A DNA stretch of 31,674 nt from Gelria sp. Its GTDB lineage: Bacteria > Bacillota > Syntrophomonadia > Syntrophomonadales > Syntrophomonadaceae. Where the stretch lies: positions 1 through 31,674 of the forward strand of contig DUMX01000159.1 of NCBI GenBank assembly GCA_012839665.1, in the 5' to 3' direction. The stretch's first letter is position 1, and every line of letters starts with the position of its first letter. A model generated the notes under the pieces. The model saw only the letters and a list, made by a program, of their open reading frames with translations. It did no database searches and had not been told where the DNA came from. The translations under genes and the position numbers were made by a program. Below, piece by piece: positions 23,450 through 30,816 of the stretch.

Positions 23450-24937
23450 TTGGATGTAGTTACCTCAGTAAAGCCACTATATGCCATTCTAATATCGCTG
23501 GTTACCGTTGTATTGGTATTGGCGTTTCCTAAGAAACCTGCTTTCAGGGATAACTGTACGGTTGTTTCAGCAATTGTGACATTTGCTATTATTTTATCCA
23601 TGCTTCCCTGGATTCGCCAGGGTGGTATGCTGGAATACGATTTGGTTACGGTTCTTCCCGGGCTTGAGATTGCACTGCGGGTGGATGCCCTGGGTATGGT
23701 ATTTGCTCTGACGGCATCTTTCTTGTGGCTAATAACATCGTTCTATACTATTGGCTATATGAGTTCTCATTATGCAGAAGATTATGCCGGCCGCTCTGTA
23801 GACCGTTTTTTTGCTTTTTTTCTAATAGCTATGGCTTCAGCTATTGGAACTGCTTTTGCAAGTAATCTTTTTACCCTATACATATTTTACGAAATACTCA
23901 CCTTATGTACTTATCCGCTGGTAGCATATGATAAGACCGAAGAGGCTTTATACGGTGCTCGAAAATATCTCATCCATCTGCTGGGCACCTCGCTCTTATT
24001 CTTTTTACCAGCAATATTTTTAACCTACTATTACACCGGAACCCTCGATTTCAGTACCAGCGGAATTCTGGCGGGTACTGCACCTGACGCTGTTTTAATA
24101 ATAACTTTTATTCTGTTTATTGCTGGTATTGCCAAAGCTGCATTAATGCCGTTTCATGCCTGGTTGCCGGCGGCTATGGTTGCTCCCACTCCGGTAAGTG
24201 CGTTGCTGCATGCGGTGGCAGTAGTAAAGGCCGGGGTGTTTACGGTTATTCGGGTTGTGCTTTTTATTTTTGGCGTCGACCTGTTAAAGGGTTTAAGCTT
24301 GGGCTATTACCTGGCCTATTTTGCTGCTTTTACTATAATTGTGGCTTCCCTTATTGCCTTGCGGCAGGATAACCTGAAGCGTCGCCTGGCTTACTCTACT
24401 GTAAGTCAGTTGTCTTATACTATTTTGGGGGTAGCCTTGTTAACCCCGAGTGCGGTAACTGGTAGTGTTCTTCACCTGGTTATTCATGCCTTTGGCAAAA
24501 TTACGCTGTTTTTTGCTGCCGGGGCTATATATGTAGTCAGCGGTAAAACTGAAATTAGTCAAATGAATGGTATTGGTAAAAAAATGCCGATTACGATGGC
24601 GGCATTTACTATAGGTGCACTGTCGATGATTTCTATACCCCCGGCGGCGGGATTTTTAAGCAAATGGTATTTAACCATGGGAGCAGTTGAAGCTGACCAA
24701 CTTGCTCTGGTAGCTGTTCTGGCGCTCAGTTCTCTGTTAAATGCAGCCTATTTTCTACCTATAGTCTATCGAGCCTTTTTGAAGCCTGCGGTTGAAAACG
24801 GAGAAGAGGTAAAAATAAAAGAGGCTCCTGCATTTATGGTAGGTGCATTAATGATTACATCAATAGCAGTTTTATGTTTATTCTTTGCACCATCTGTTTT
24901 TCTGGATTTGGCCCGGATGATTGTTGCTGCCATGTAG
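23450..24937 (+). CDS. MrpD-like antiporter subunit, second paralogue
   Basis: The 495-residue protein has NuoM-like sequence, with Glu148 (IFYEILTLCTYPLV), Lys229 (IAKAALMPFHAWLP), His236, Lys260 (VVKAGVF) and GFLSKWYLTMG, so it should be proton-competent. It starts at TTG 23450 (AAAGAGGGATAG upstream), 20 bases after the first mrpD, and is followed by the 81-residue protein. Its extra sequence VRP/PAAM in place of PDAY distinguishes it from the first paralogue. Confidence 0.92.
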   Translation: MDVVTSVKPLYAILISLVTVVLVLAFPKKPAFRDNCTVVSAIVTFAIILSMLPWIRQGGMLEYDLVTVLPGLEIALRVDALGMVFALTASFLWLITSFYTIGYMSSHYAEDYAGRSVDRFFAFFLIAMASAIGTAFASNLFTLYIFYEILTLCTYPLVAYDKTEEALYGARKYLIHLLGTSLLFFLPAIFLTYYYTGTLDFSTSGILAGTAPDAVLIITFILFIAGIAKAALMPFHAWLPAAMVAPTPVSALLHAVAVVKAGVFTVIRVVLFIFGVDLLKGLSLGYYLAYFAAFTIIVASLIALRQDNLKRRLAYSTVSQLSYTILGVALLTPSAVTGSVLHLVIHAFGKITLFFAAGAIYVVSGKTEISQMNGIGKKMPITMAAFTIGALSMISIPPAAGFLSKWYLTMGAVEADQLALVAVLALSSLLNAAYFLPIVYRAFLKPAVENGEEVKIKEAPAFMVGALMITSIAVLCLFFAPSVFLDLARMIVAAM

Positions 24938-24957
24938 GAAAGAAAGGGAGGCAAGAA

Positions 24958-25203
24958 ATGAAAAGGATTATTGAGTTTATGGACAGACCTGATATAAGGA
25001 AAAAAATCCGCTGGATTTTAATTGCCATCCTGATAGGGCTGGTTTTAATAGACCCTTTTATGGAGAAGCATCCGGTATTGGCAGTGGAAAGGCTACCAGC
25101 TTTTTATGCCGTTTATGGTTTTTTGAGTTGTGCTCTAATTGTTGCCGTATCTAAAATCATTGGTAAACTGTGGTTGCAAAAACGGGAGGATTATTATGAC
25201 TAG
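24958..25203 (+). CDS. Small membrane protein of the Mrp cluster
   Basis: This 81-residue protein has two transmembrane helices (WILIAILIGLVLIDPFM and AFYAVYGFLSCALIVAVSKIIG) and ends LWLQKREDYYD. I recall similar PD-x-IR...YGF-x-x-C-x-LI-V...REDYYD proteins next to MrpD-like genes in anaerobes, but no functional name. It starts 21 bases after the second mrpD with AAAGGGAGG upstream, and overlaps the third mrpD by 8 bases, so it is embedded in the operon. A structural subunit bridging two antiporter modules is a reasonable guess only. Confidence 0.85.
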   Translation: MKRIIEFMDRPDIRKKIRWILIAILIGLVLIDPFMEKHPVLAVERLPAFYAVYGFLSCALIVAVSKIIGKLWLQKREDYYD

Positions 25204-26983
25204 CTTTATACCCCCTTCTGCGGTTTTTATCGCAGGAGCCTTCTTGCTTCCATTTTTTAAAGGAAAGCTGCGAAAATTTTTAATTATTTTACTGCCGGTT
25301 TTGGCTTTTATAAGCATGCACCTGCTGCCGACAGGGAATTCTGGTCTGGTTGAATTTCTGGAATATATACTGGTTTTTAATAGAGTTGACCGCTTGAGCC
25401 TGGTTTTTGGAAATGTATTTATAATAATGGCCTTTGCCGGTGCTATTTATTCCCTGCACGAGAAGGATATATCCCAGGTTATAGCTGCTTTTATTTATGT
25501 GGGCAGTGCCCTGGGAGCAGTATTTGCAGGTGATTACATAACCCTTTATATTTTCTGGGAGGCCATGGCTTTCAGTTCGGTTTACCTTATTGCGGTTAGA
25601 AAAACGGAAAAAGCCAGGGGGGCATCCTTTAGATATATACTGGTACACCTTTTTGGGGGTATGTTACTCCTGGCCGGAATTATATTGCACATTAATGCCA
25701 CCGGGTCGATTGAGTTTAATTTTATTGGATTAAATGGGCTGGCTTCATATCTTATACTTTTGGGATTTGCCATTAATGCTGCCATTCCGCCACTTTCCGC
25801 CTGGTTAACTGATGCTTATCCAGAGGCAACTGTTATTGGCACTGTTTTCCTGAGCGCTTTTACTACCAAAACCGCCGTTTACACCCTGGCCCGAGCTTTC
25901 CCAGGAACTGATATCCTGATTTGGGCAGGAATTATAATGGCCTTGTATGGTATTGTTTTTGCGATATTGGAAAATGATATGCGCCGCATATTATCTTATA
26001 GTATTATCAACCAGGTCGGTTTTATGGTAGTGGGAATAGGTATAGGTACACCTATGGCTCTTAACGGAGCGATTTCGCATGCGTTTGCTCATATTCTCTA
26101 CAAAGGCCTCTTAATGATGTCAGCCGGGGCAGTGTTGTATACTACCGGGCGCAGTAAATGTACCGAATTGGGCGGGCTGTATAAATCAATGCCTATTACT
26201 CTGGCCCTGTGTTTGATTGGAGCAGCTTCCATTTCGGCTTTTCCTCTTACCAGTGGATTTGTAACTAAATCAATGATTGCTGATGCTGCTGCTCATGAAG
26301 GTTTAACTACCATTTGGATGCTTTTAACCATGGCTTCGGCAGGGGTATTTTTACATGCCGGAATTAAGTTCCCCTATTTCGTGTTTTTTGCCAAAGACAG
26401 TGGATTAAGGCCTGAAGAACCGCCTGTTAACATGCTGATAGGAATGGGTGTACCGGCATTTCTATGTATTTTTATCGGGGTATTTCCGCAGAGTATATAT
26501 CAAATGTTACCTTTTGCAGTAGATTATGTTCCTTATACTTCCTATCATGTAATTACTCAATTACAGCTTTTGATGTTTTCCGGACTGGCGTTTTTCGTAT
26601 TACTAAAATATCTGCAGCGTACTGACACTATTACTCTAGATACCGATTGGTTTTACCGTCGTGGCGGTCAGATAGTAGTTAATTTCGTAGGAACACCATT
26701 GGTATATTTAGTTAATAGTTTAAGTAAAGCATGTTATGAAACTATACCTGCGTTTTTAATTCGTTTTGGAGAGAATCCAACTGCAGCAATTAAAATCGGG
26801 GTGGATACTATGGGTGTGTGGGCAGATAAAAAGATGGGCAGGACACCTGCATTAAAGAAACTGGTCAGACAAAAGAAAATTTATCCCCGCAGCCAGATAA
26901 AGCCATTATCAATAGGTGCCGGAGTAGCCTTCATACTATTTTTCTTCATCATGATGTTTTTGATTATTTTAAATGTTATTTAG
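25196..26983 (+). CDS. MrpD-like antiporter subunit, third and divergent paralogue
   Basis: The 595-residue protein has the NuoL-type fold plus a ~100-residue C-terminal extension ending in a transmembrane helix (FILFFFIMMFLIILNVI). Glu122 (FWEAMAFSS), Lys225 (TTKTAVY) and a TM12 lysine (GFVTKSM) are kept, but the TM7 lysine position is Asn194 (AINAAIPPLSAWL) and the following His is Ser201. ATG 25196 has GGGAGGATT upstream and overlaps the previous gene. Loss of TM7 lysine suggests altered or absent pumping. The C-terminal extension recalls the lateral helix of NuoL/MrpA, so this may take the MrpA position. Confidence 0.9.
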   Translation: MTSFIPPSAVFIAGAFLLPFFKGKLRKFLIILLPVLAFISMHLLPTGNSGLVEFLEYILVFNRVDRLSLVFGNVFIIMAFAGAIYSLHEKDISQVIAAFIYVGSALGAVFAGDYITLYIFWEAMAFSSVYLIAVRKTEKARGASFRYILVHLFGGMLLLAGIILHINATGSIEFNFIGLNGLASYLILLGFAINAAIPPLSAWLTDAYPEATVIGTVFLSAFTTKTAVYTLARAFPGTDILIWAGIIMALYGIVFAILENDMRRILSYSIINQVGFMVVGIGIGTPMALNGAISHAFAHILYKGLLMMSAGAVLYTTGRSKCTELGGLYKSMPITLALCLIGAASISAFPLTSGFVTKSMIADAAAHEGLTTIWMLLTMASAGVFLHAGIKFPYFVFFAKDSGLRPEEPPVNMLIGMGVPAFLCIFIGVFPQSIYQMLPFAVDYVPYTSYHVITQLQLLMFSGLAFFVLLKYLQRTDTITLDTDWFYRRGGQIVVNFVGTPLVYLVNSLSKACYETIPAFLIRFGENPTAAIKIGVDTMGVWADKKMGRTPALKKLVRQKKIYPRSQIKPLSIGAGVAFILFFFIMMFLIILNVI

Positions 26984-27030
26984 GGTAAATCGGGCTATTA
27001 TTCCTGGGTGAAGGGAACAAATAGATACAA

Positions 27031-27042
27031 TTAGACGTCTAA
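27031..27042. promoter_or_regulatory. 12-base perfect palindrome after the Mrp operon
   Basis: TTAGACGTCTAA is perfectly self-complementary, and the overlapping CTAAC-TATT-GTTAG (27039-27052) forms a small hairpin. It lies between the third mrpD and the DUF5698 gene. An operator for a dimeric regulator is possible; nothing else supports it. Confidence 0.25.
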
Positions 27043-27114
27043 CTATTGTTAGTGCAGAAAGGGGATTTAATATCCATAGTTTTTTATAATTTAAGTTTTA
27101 TTGATATTAAGAAG

Positions 27115-27146
27115 CCAGGTACTGCTTTTTTATGTACCTGGTTTTT
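27115..27146 (+). terminator. Intrinsic terminator after the Mrp operon
   Basis: CCAGGTAC (27115-27122) pairs with GTACCTGG (27134-27141), followed by TTTTT. It lies 132 bases after the last Mrp gene and 28 bases before the next ATG, so it also could act as an attenuator of the downstream gene. Confidence 0.85.
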
Positions 27147-27173
27147 GATTTGCAAATTTGGAGGTGAAACCGT

Positions 27174-27770
27174 ATGACTTATTATATTAATACTGTATGG
27201 CAAAACTTAATAACACCTGTGACCGTTTTATTTAGCCTGATAGGGGCTTACCGGATAGAGATTTTAAACCTGGCTGCTATTTTTGGTTTAAATCTGCTAA
27301 GTACTACGTTGAGTAACCTAAAAACCATACTTTTGACCAAGAGGATTATGAAATTGGTTTATGTCACCACTTTTATAGATGCTATGGTATTTGCTCTGGC
27401 TTTTAAATGCCTGGCTACTTCTTCTAGCCTGGTATTTCTGGTATTCTTTGCTGCTGGCAGGTTAAGCGGGGTCTATCTGGGAAGTCTGATTGAAAGTAAA
27501 CTGGCTTTAGGTACCCTGGAGGTCAGCATTCATAAGCATTGGCAAGAGGGGATTAAGTTGGCTGACCAACTTCGTACTCTGGGTTATTCCGTGACTACCT
27601 TTAAGGGTTATGGCATTAATGGTAATGACAGGTTGGTTATAACCGTCATTATTCCTCGCCGGGAATTAGCCGGGTTAAAATCTCTGCTGGGTAGTAGAAT
27701 TAATATGACCGTTAAGGATGTTGGCAAGACCTATGGTAAAATCGGTCGGGTTCAGACCACGAATGCCTGA
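27174..27770 (+). CDS. DUF5698/DUF2179 (UPF0316-type) membrane protein
   Basis: The 198-residue protein has three or four N-terminal transmembrane helices (including TTFIDAMVFALAFKCLAT and VFFAAGRLSGVYLGSLIESKLALG) and a soluble C-terminal domain (ADQLRTLGYSVTTFKGYGINGNDRLVITVIIPRRELAGL) resembling the DUF2179 ferredoxin-like domain that binds ligands in YitT-type proteins. The phrase (G)R(L/x)xGxxxGxxIExKLALG is the UPF0316 hallmark. Function is unknown. A strong GGAGGTG precedes ATG 27174. Confidence 0.85.
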   Translation: MTYYINTVWQNLITPVTVLFSLIGAYRIEILNLAAIFGLNLLSTTLSNLKTILLTKRIMKLVYVTTFIDAMVFALAFKCLATSSSLVFLVFFAAGRLSGVYLGSLIESKLALGTLEVSIHKHWQEGIKLADQLRTLGYSVTTFKGYGINGNDRLVITVIIPRRELAGLKSLLGSRINMTVKDVGKTYGKIGRVQTTNA

Positions 27771-27865
27771 CTTGTTGACTCTGTTTTAGTTTGTCGTTCT
27801 GGCCAGGACAAATCTGACCAAAACCATCATTATGTCATCGTCCAATCGCAATTTACCCGTAAAGT

Positions 27866-27894
27866 TTGGTGTTAGTGCGATTATTTGATAAAAT
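27866..27894 (+). promoter_or_regulatory. SigA promoter of the HIT-family gene
   Basis: TTGGTG (27866-27871) and TAAAAT (27889-27894) are separated by 17 bases. An inverted repeat AATCGCA (27844-27850) / TGCGATT (27876-27882) brackets the -35 region and could be an operator. The same spacer (27771-27962) also has a TTTGTC...GACAAA hairpin at about 27791-27812. Confidence 0.6.
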
Positions 27895-27962
27895 GAATAT
27901 AAATATCTAATACATCTATCCATGCAACTGGAGATTATACCGGAGGGGGTGACAGAATTACT

Positions 27963-28307
27963 ATGTCGGATTGTTTGTTTTGTAATATAGTAACAAAAAA
28001 CGTACCGTCCAAAATAGTCTATGAAGATGAAACACTTATTGCTATTGAGGACATCAATCCTTCGGCTCCGGTGCACATTCTTTTAATACCTAAAAAACAC
28101 ATTGCTTCCCTCAATGATACTAGTGTTGATGATGAAGTACTTTTAGGTCATATGCAAATGGTAGCTGGGCAAATAGCCAAAGAGCAGAATATTGCTGTAG
28201 ATGGATATCGCCTGGTGAACAACTGTGGCACCCTGGGTGGACAGACGGTTATGCATTTGCATTATCACCTGCTGGGTGGCAGGGAAATGCTCTGGCCTCC
28301 GGGTTAA
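27963..28307 (+). CDS. HIT family (HinT-type) nucleotide hydrolase
   Basis: The 114-residue protein has the HIT catalytic motif HLHYH at residues 98-102 and an N-terminal CLFC (Cys4, Cys7) which with His47 (PKKHIASL) can bind zinc. It is the HinT/YcfF type that hydrolyses purine nucleoside phosphoramidates and AMP adducts. CGGAGGGGGTG precedes ATG 27963 by about 10 bases. A HIT gene upstream of rpsU is a common Firmicutes arrangement. Confidence 0.95.
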   Translation: MSDCLFCNIVTKNVPSKIVYEDETLIAIEDINPSAPVHILLIPKKHIASLNDTSVDDEVLLGHMQMVAGQIAKEQNIAVDGYRLVNNCGTLGGQTVMHLHYHLLGGREMLWPPG

Positions 28308-28334
28308 CTTGACTTAAATAACTACGTGATAGTA

Positions 28335-28354
28335 AAATAAATGGGCATTTATTT
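28335..28354 (+). promoter_or_regulatory. AT-rich hairpin in the rpsU leader
   Basis: AAATAAATG and CATTTATTT form a perfect 9-bp stem with a GG loop, 29 bases before the rpsU ATG. No T-run follows, so it is more likely a processing or translational element than a terminator. Confidence 0.35.
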
Positions 28355-28383
28355 CAGCCTGGTCGGATGAGGGGAGGGAAACA

Positions 28384-28563
28384 ATGAGTGAAGTAAGAGT
28401 TGGGAAAAACGAATCCCTTGATAGTGCTCTAAAGAGATTTAAGCGTTCCTGCCAGAAATCAGGGGTTATGCAGGATATTAGAAAACATGATCATTATGAA
28501 AAACCAAGCATCAGGAAAAAGAAGAAGTCTGAAGCTGCCCGCAAGAAAAAAAGAAGATACTAA
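28384..28563 (+). CDS. rpsU: 30S ribosomal protein S21
   Basis: A 59-codon frame starts ATG 28384 (GGGGAGGGAAAC upstream) and encodes MSEVRVGKNESLDSALKRFK ... KKKRRY, a typical bS21 with an N-terminal RVGKNESLD/ALKRFKR motif and a strongly basic C-terminus. S21 binds the platform of the 30S subunit near the anti-Shine-Dalgarno region. The gene yqeY, next after rpsU in Bacillus, is not present here. Confidence 0.97.
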   Translation: MSEVRVGKNESLDSALKRFKRSCQKSGVMQDIRKHDHYEKPSIRKKKKSEAARKKKRRY

Positions 28564-28614
28564 TAAGGTCAATATTTTAGAAATACCTTCCCGAGCAGCT
28601 GAATAAGACTAATT

Positions 28615-28740
28615 TATAATAGTGGTAAAGGATGTATAAAGAATGTGAGTAACTGGTCCGCAGGACATGGATAGAGTATAAGGTTTCATGCCGGGTATTA
28701 AAGGCCGGTAAGTAACCATTTAACTCTAGTTAAATGGTTA
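28615..28740 (+). ncRNA. Hairpin-rich noncoding segment after rpsU
   Basis: The spacer 28564-28912 has no supported gene. After a perfect TATAAT (28615-28620; no clear -35 box) come GTCC-GCA-GGAC, a GCCGG...CCGG stem near 28690-28709, and a perfect 12-bp hairpin (28713-28724 with 28729-28740). The AACC of this hairpin can also pair with GGTT at 28682-28685, so alternative folds are possible. A terminator at 28767-28802 follows. This could be a small RNA or the processed 3' end of the rpsU transcript. Confidence 0.4.
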
Positions 28741-28766
28741 GGGGGTTTATTTAAAACCGAAAACAG

Positions 28767-28802
28767 GCTCGGCAAGCGCTATGCGTTTGCCGGGCTTTTT
28801 TA
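28767..28802 (+). terminator. Strong intrinsic terminator
   Basis: A 13-bp stem (28767-28779 with 28783-28795, two G-T pairs, loop TAT) is followed by TTTTTT. It ends the rpsU transcript or a separate small RNA. Confidence 0.92.
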
Positions 28803-28813
28803 ATTTGTTAAAC

Positions 28814-28843
28814 TTGAATCAGGGTCCGTAAATGTATGATAAT
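28814..28843 (+). promoter_or_regulatory. Possible promoter of the 38-residue membrane protein gene
   Basis: TTGAAT (28814-28819) and GATAAT (28838-28843) are 18 bases apart, 70 bases before the small ORF. Confidence 0.4.
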
Positions 28844-28912
28844 TATAGAAATGCAATTTAATAAAAAAGCTCTTAAAGTTTTATGGCATGATTGTTTAAA
28901 GGGGTGAATGGT

Positions 28913-29029
28913 ATGAGTTTTATGAATAGAGGTATGCAAAATAAAAAACAAAAAAGAGCGGTCACAATAATTATCGGGATAGTTATATTATCATTTTTAG
29001 TAAGTATTGTAGCCGTAGCTTTTTACTAA
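28913..29029 (+). CDS. 38-residue single-pass membrane micro-protein
   Basis: ATG 28913 follows AAAGGGGTGAAT and encodes a basic N-terminal stretch (MSFMNRGMQNKKQKRAV) and one transmembrane helix (TIIIGIVILSFLVSIVAVAFY) up to the TAA at 29027. The short basic head plus one C-terminal helix resembles the build of small Firmicutes proteins such as DUF4044 and Prli42, but sequence identity is not evident. It lies between two terminators with a possible promoter, so it is likely to be an independent unit. Confidence 0.65.
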   Translation: MSFMNRGMQNKKQKRAVTIIIGIVILSFLVSIVAVAFY

Positions 29030-29087
29030 CCCCACATATTTGCCGGGTACAAGTAACCACCGGTGAAAATGGTTGTATTGAATATTA

Positions 29088-29126
29088 ACCCTTCCTTAGC
29101 TTTTGCTGGGGGAGGGTCTTATTTTT
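29088..29126 (+). terminator. Intrinsic terminator after the small membrane protein gene
   Basis: A 13-bp stem (29088-29100 with 29105-29117, including G-T pairs, loop TTTT) is followed by CTTATTTTT. Confidence 0.85.
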
Positions 29127-29203
29127 GAATGTAAGGTATTTTAATGACATATATTTGAATGAAAAGGTGCTAAGTTAAAGCCTAAAAAATAGGGGGTGCC
29201 TTG

Positions 29204-29482
29204 ATGGAAAATCGTAAAGATACTATTCGGCAGGCGGTAGCAGAGTTTCTGGATATACCCAAAGACCTGGTACTGGATTTGCCGAAGGTGACGCTAGTAG
29301 GTAGAAATGAGCTGTATATTGAAAATCATCGGGGGGTTATTGAATACAATCTTAACCGTTTGCGGATAAACTTAATCCGCGGTTATCTGGAGATTGAAGG
29401 AAATGATTTGGAGATTAAGGCTCTGATGGCCGATGAGATGAAAATTACTGGTGAAGTATCGGTTATAAAGTATATGGATTAA
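29204..29482 (+). CDS. yqfC: Sporulation protein YqfC (YabP family)
   Basis: The 92-residue protein contains the YabP/YqfC domain (FLDIPKDLVLDLPKVTLVGRNELYIENHRGVIEYN), matching YqfC in length and in position before yqfD. In B. subtilis yqfC and yqfD are mother-cell, SigE-dependent genes. ATG 29204 follows AGGGGGTG; the in-frame TTG 29201 is less likely. It is 12 bases upstream of yqfD. Confidence 0.92.
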   Translation: MENRKDTIRQAVAEFLDIPKDLVLDLPKVTLVGRNELYIENHRGVIEYNLNRLRINLIRGYLEIEGNDLEIKALMADEMKITGEVSVIKYMD

Positions 29483-29494
29483 TGGGAGGGAAAC

Positions 29495-30724
29495 ATGGCT
29501 AACAAGCTATTTGACCAGGTAGGGGGAACTATAAAGGTAGCTCTTAAGGGTAAAAATCAGGAAAAGATTATAAATATGGCTTCCAGTCGGGGAATTTATA
29601 TATGGGATATTAAAAAAAGTGGGGATGATTTGAATTTTAAGGTGCGGACCAGTGGTCTAAAAGCTTTGCAGTCTCTTAGTGAAGAAAATGGCTATAATCT
29701 TGAGGTAACGGAAAAACAGGGGTTGCCTTTTTACCGTAATCTGTTTCGAAGAAGATTAGGATTTTTCACCGGGGCATTAATCTTTATACTGGCTCTCTAT
29801 ATCATGTCTTCATTTGTCTGGTTTATAGAGGTTTACGGTAATAAGGAGGTAGAGACTAGTAAGATAATGCTTACTGCAGCCAAGTACGGGGTATATCAGG
29901 GAGCAGCTAAATGGAATTTTAGCCGTATTGAGGTAGAAGAGGCTATGTTACGGGACCTCAGCGAATTAAGTTATGTCAAACTTGATATTCGGGGGGTGAA
30001 AGCCCGGATTCAGGTAGTGGAAAAAATCCTGCCTAAAACCGATATTAGTGGTCCTTGTCATATAGTAGCTACCCGAGACGCAGTTGTTGAGGAGGTATTA
30101 GCACTGGAGGGTCAGGTCAGTGTTAAGCCCGGGGATGTAGTTAAGAAAGGCGATATTCTAATATCAGGAGTAGTTTTTCCGGAGATAAGCCCCTATATAG
30201 TTAGCAGTGAAGAGGAAGAGGACGAAGAGCCGCAACCGTATACCGTAAGGGCGCGGGGGCGGGTTAAAGCTCGGGTATGGTATGAGGGTTATGGAGAATG
30301 TTGCTTGCATGAAGAGAAACTAGTTTTAAGTGGTAGGAAACTAAGCAAAATATATATTGAAACCCCCTGGAAAACATTGTTTGTAAGAGGTCAAAGGGAT
30401 AAAACCTATAATCTTTATGAGCAAGAGGTTAAGAAGAGAATAGTGAAAACTCCGCCAGGTGAGTTTGGTTTTTTCAAGGTAGAGTTGAAGGAGAAAATTA
30501 AGAAAACTCGCGATTTCAGTGAAAAAGAAGCAGTTGCCATAGCCCGTGATTACGCCATGAATAGACTAATTAAGAAAATGGGTAAAAACCCCAAAATAGG
30601 GGAAACTCAGGTGGATATACTTTCTCGTCCCAGTGACCCTATATTAAGAGTCCGAATTACAGTAGAGACTATTGAAGATATAGCTGTAGCGCAGCCTATA
30701 AATATCTCCCCAAATAGTAATTGA
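29495..30724 (+). CDS. yqfD: Sporulation protein YqfD
   Basis: The 409-residue protein has the YqfD layout: a cytoplasmic head (1-87) similar to a small RNA- or ligand-binding fold, one transmembrane helix (~88-110, GFFTGALIFILALYIMSSF), and a large extracytoplasmic part with VYGNKEVETSKIM and DAVVEEVLALEGQVSVKPGDVVKKGDILISG, a biotinyl-lipoyl-like loop. It is required for efficient sporulation in B. subtilis at a stage linked to SigE. GGGAGGG precedes ATG 29495. Confidence 0.93.
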   Translation: MANKLFDQVGGTIKVALKGKNQEKIINMASSRGIYIWDIKKSGDDLNFKVRTSGLKALQSLSEENGYNLEVTEKQGLPFYRNLFRRRLGFFTGALIFILALYIMSSFVWFIEVYGNKEVETSKIMLTAAKYGVYQGAAKWNFSRIEVEEAMLRDLSELSYVKLDIRGVKARIQVVEKILPKTDISGPCHIVATRDAVVEEVLALEGQVSVKPGDVVKKGDILISGVVFPEISPYIVSSEEEEDEEPQPYTVRARGRVKARVWYEGYGECCLHEEKLVLSGRKLSKIYIETPWKTLFVRGQRDKTYNLYEQEVKKRIVKTPPGEFGFFKVELKEKIKKTRDFSEKEAVAIARDYAMNRLIKKMGKNPKIGETQVDILSRPSDPILRVRITVETIEDIAVAQPINISPNSN

Positions 30725-30735
30725 TCAGGCATATA

Positions 30736-30744
30736 TGCTATAAT
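30736..30744 (+). promoter_or_regulatory. Extended -10 promoter of phoH
   Basis: TGCTATAAT is a full TGn extended -10 element located 73 bases before the phoH start. No good -35 box was seen, which is acceptable for this promoter type. Confidence 0.5.
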
Positions 30745-30816
30745 AACTAAGAAATTGGTATAGTAAATTTTAAGGACTGCCACGAAAATTTTGTGAAAGA
30801 AACAGGGGGACTTTTA

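Noticed and set aside
27786..28076. 96-codon open frame on the minus strand upstream of and over the HIT gene
   Set aside because: It runs through the promoter and the first third of the HIT gene, without family similarity.
29127..29155. SigE promoter before yqfC (CATATATT at 29148)
   Set aside because: The -10 is plausible but the sequence 14 bases upstream (GAATGTA) is a poor -35, so it was not listed as a feature.
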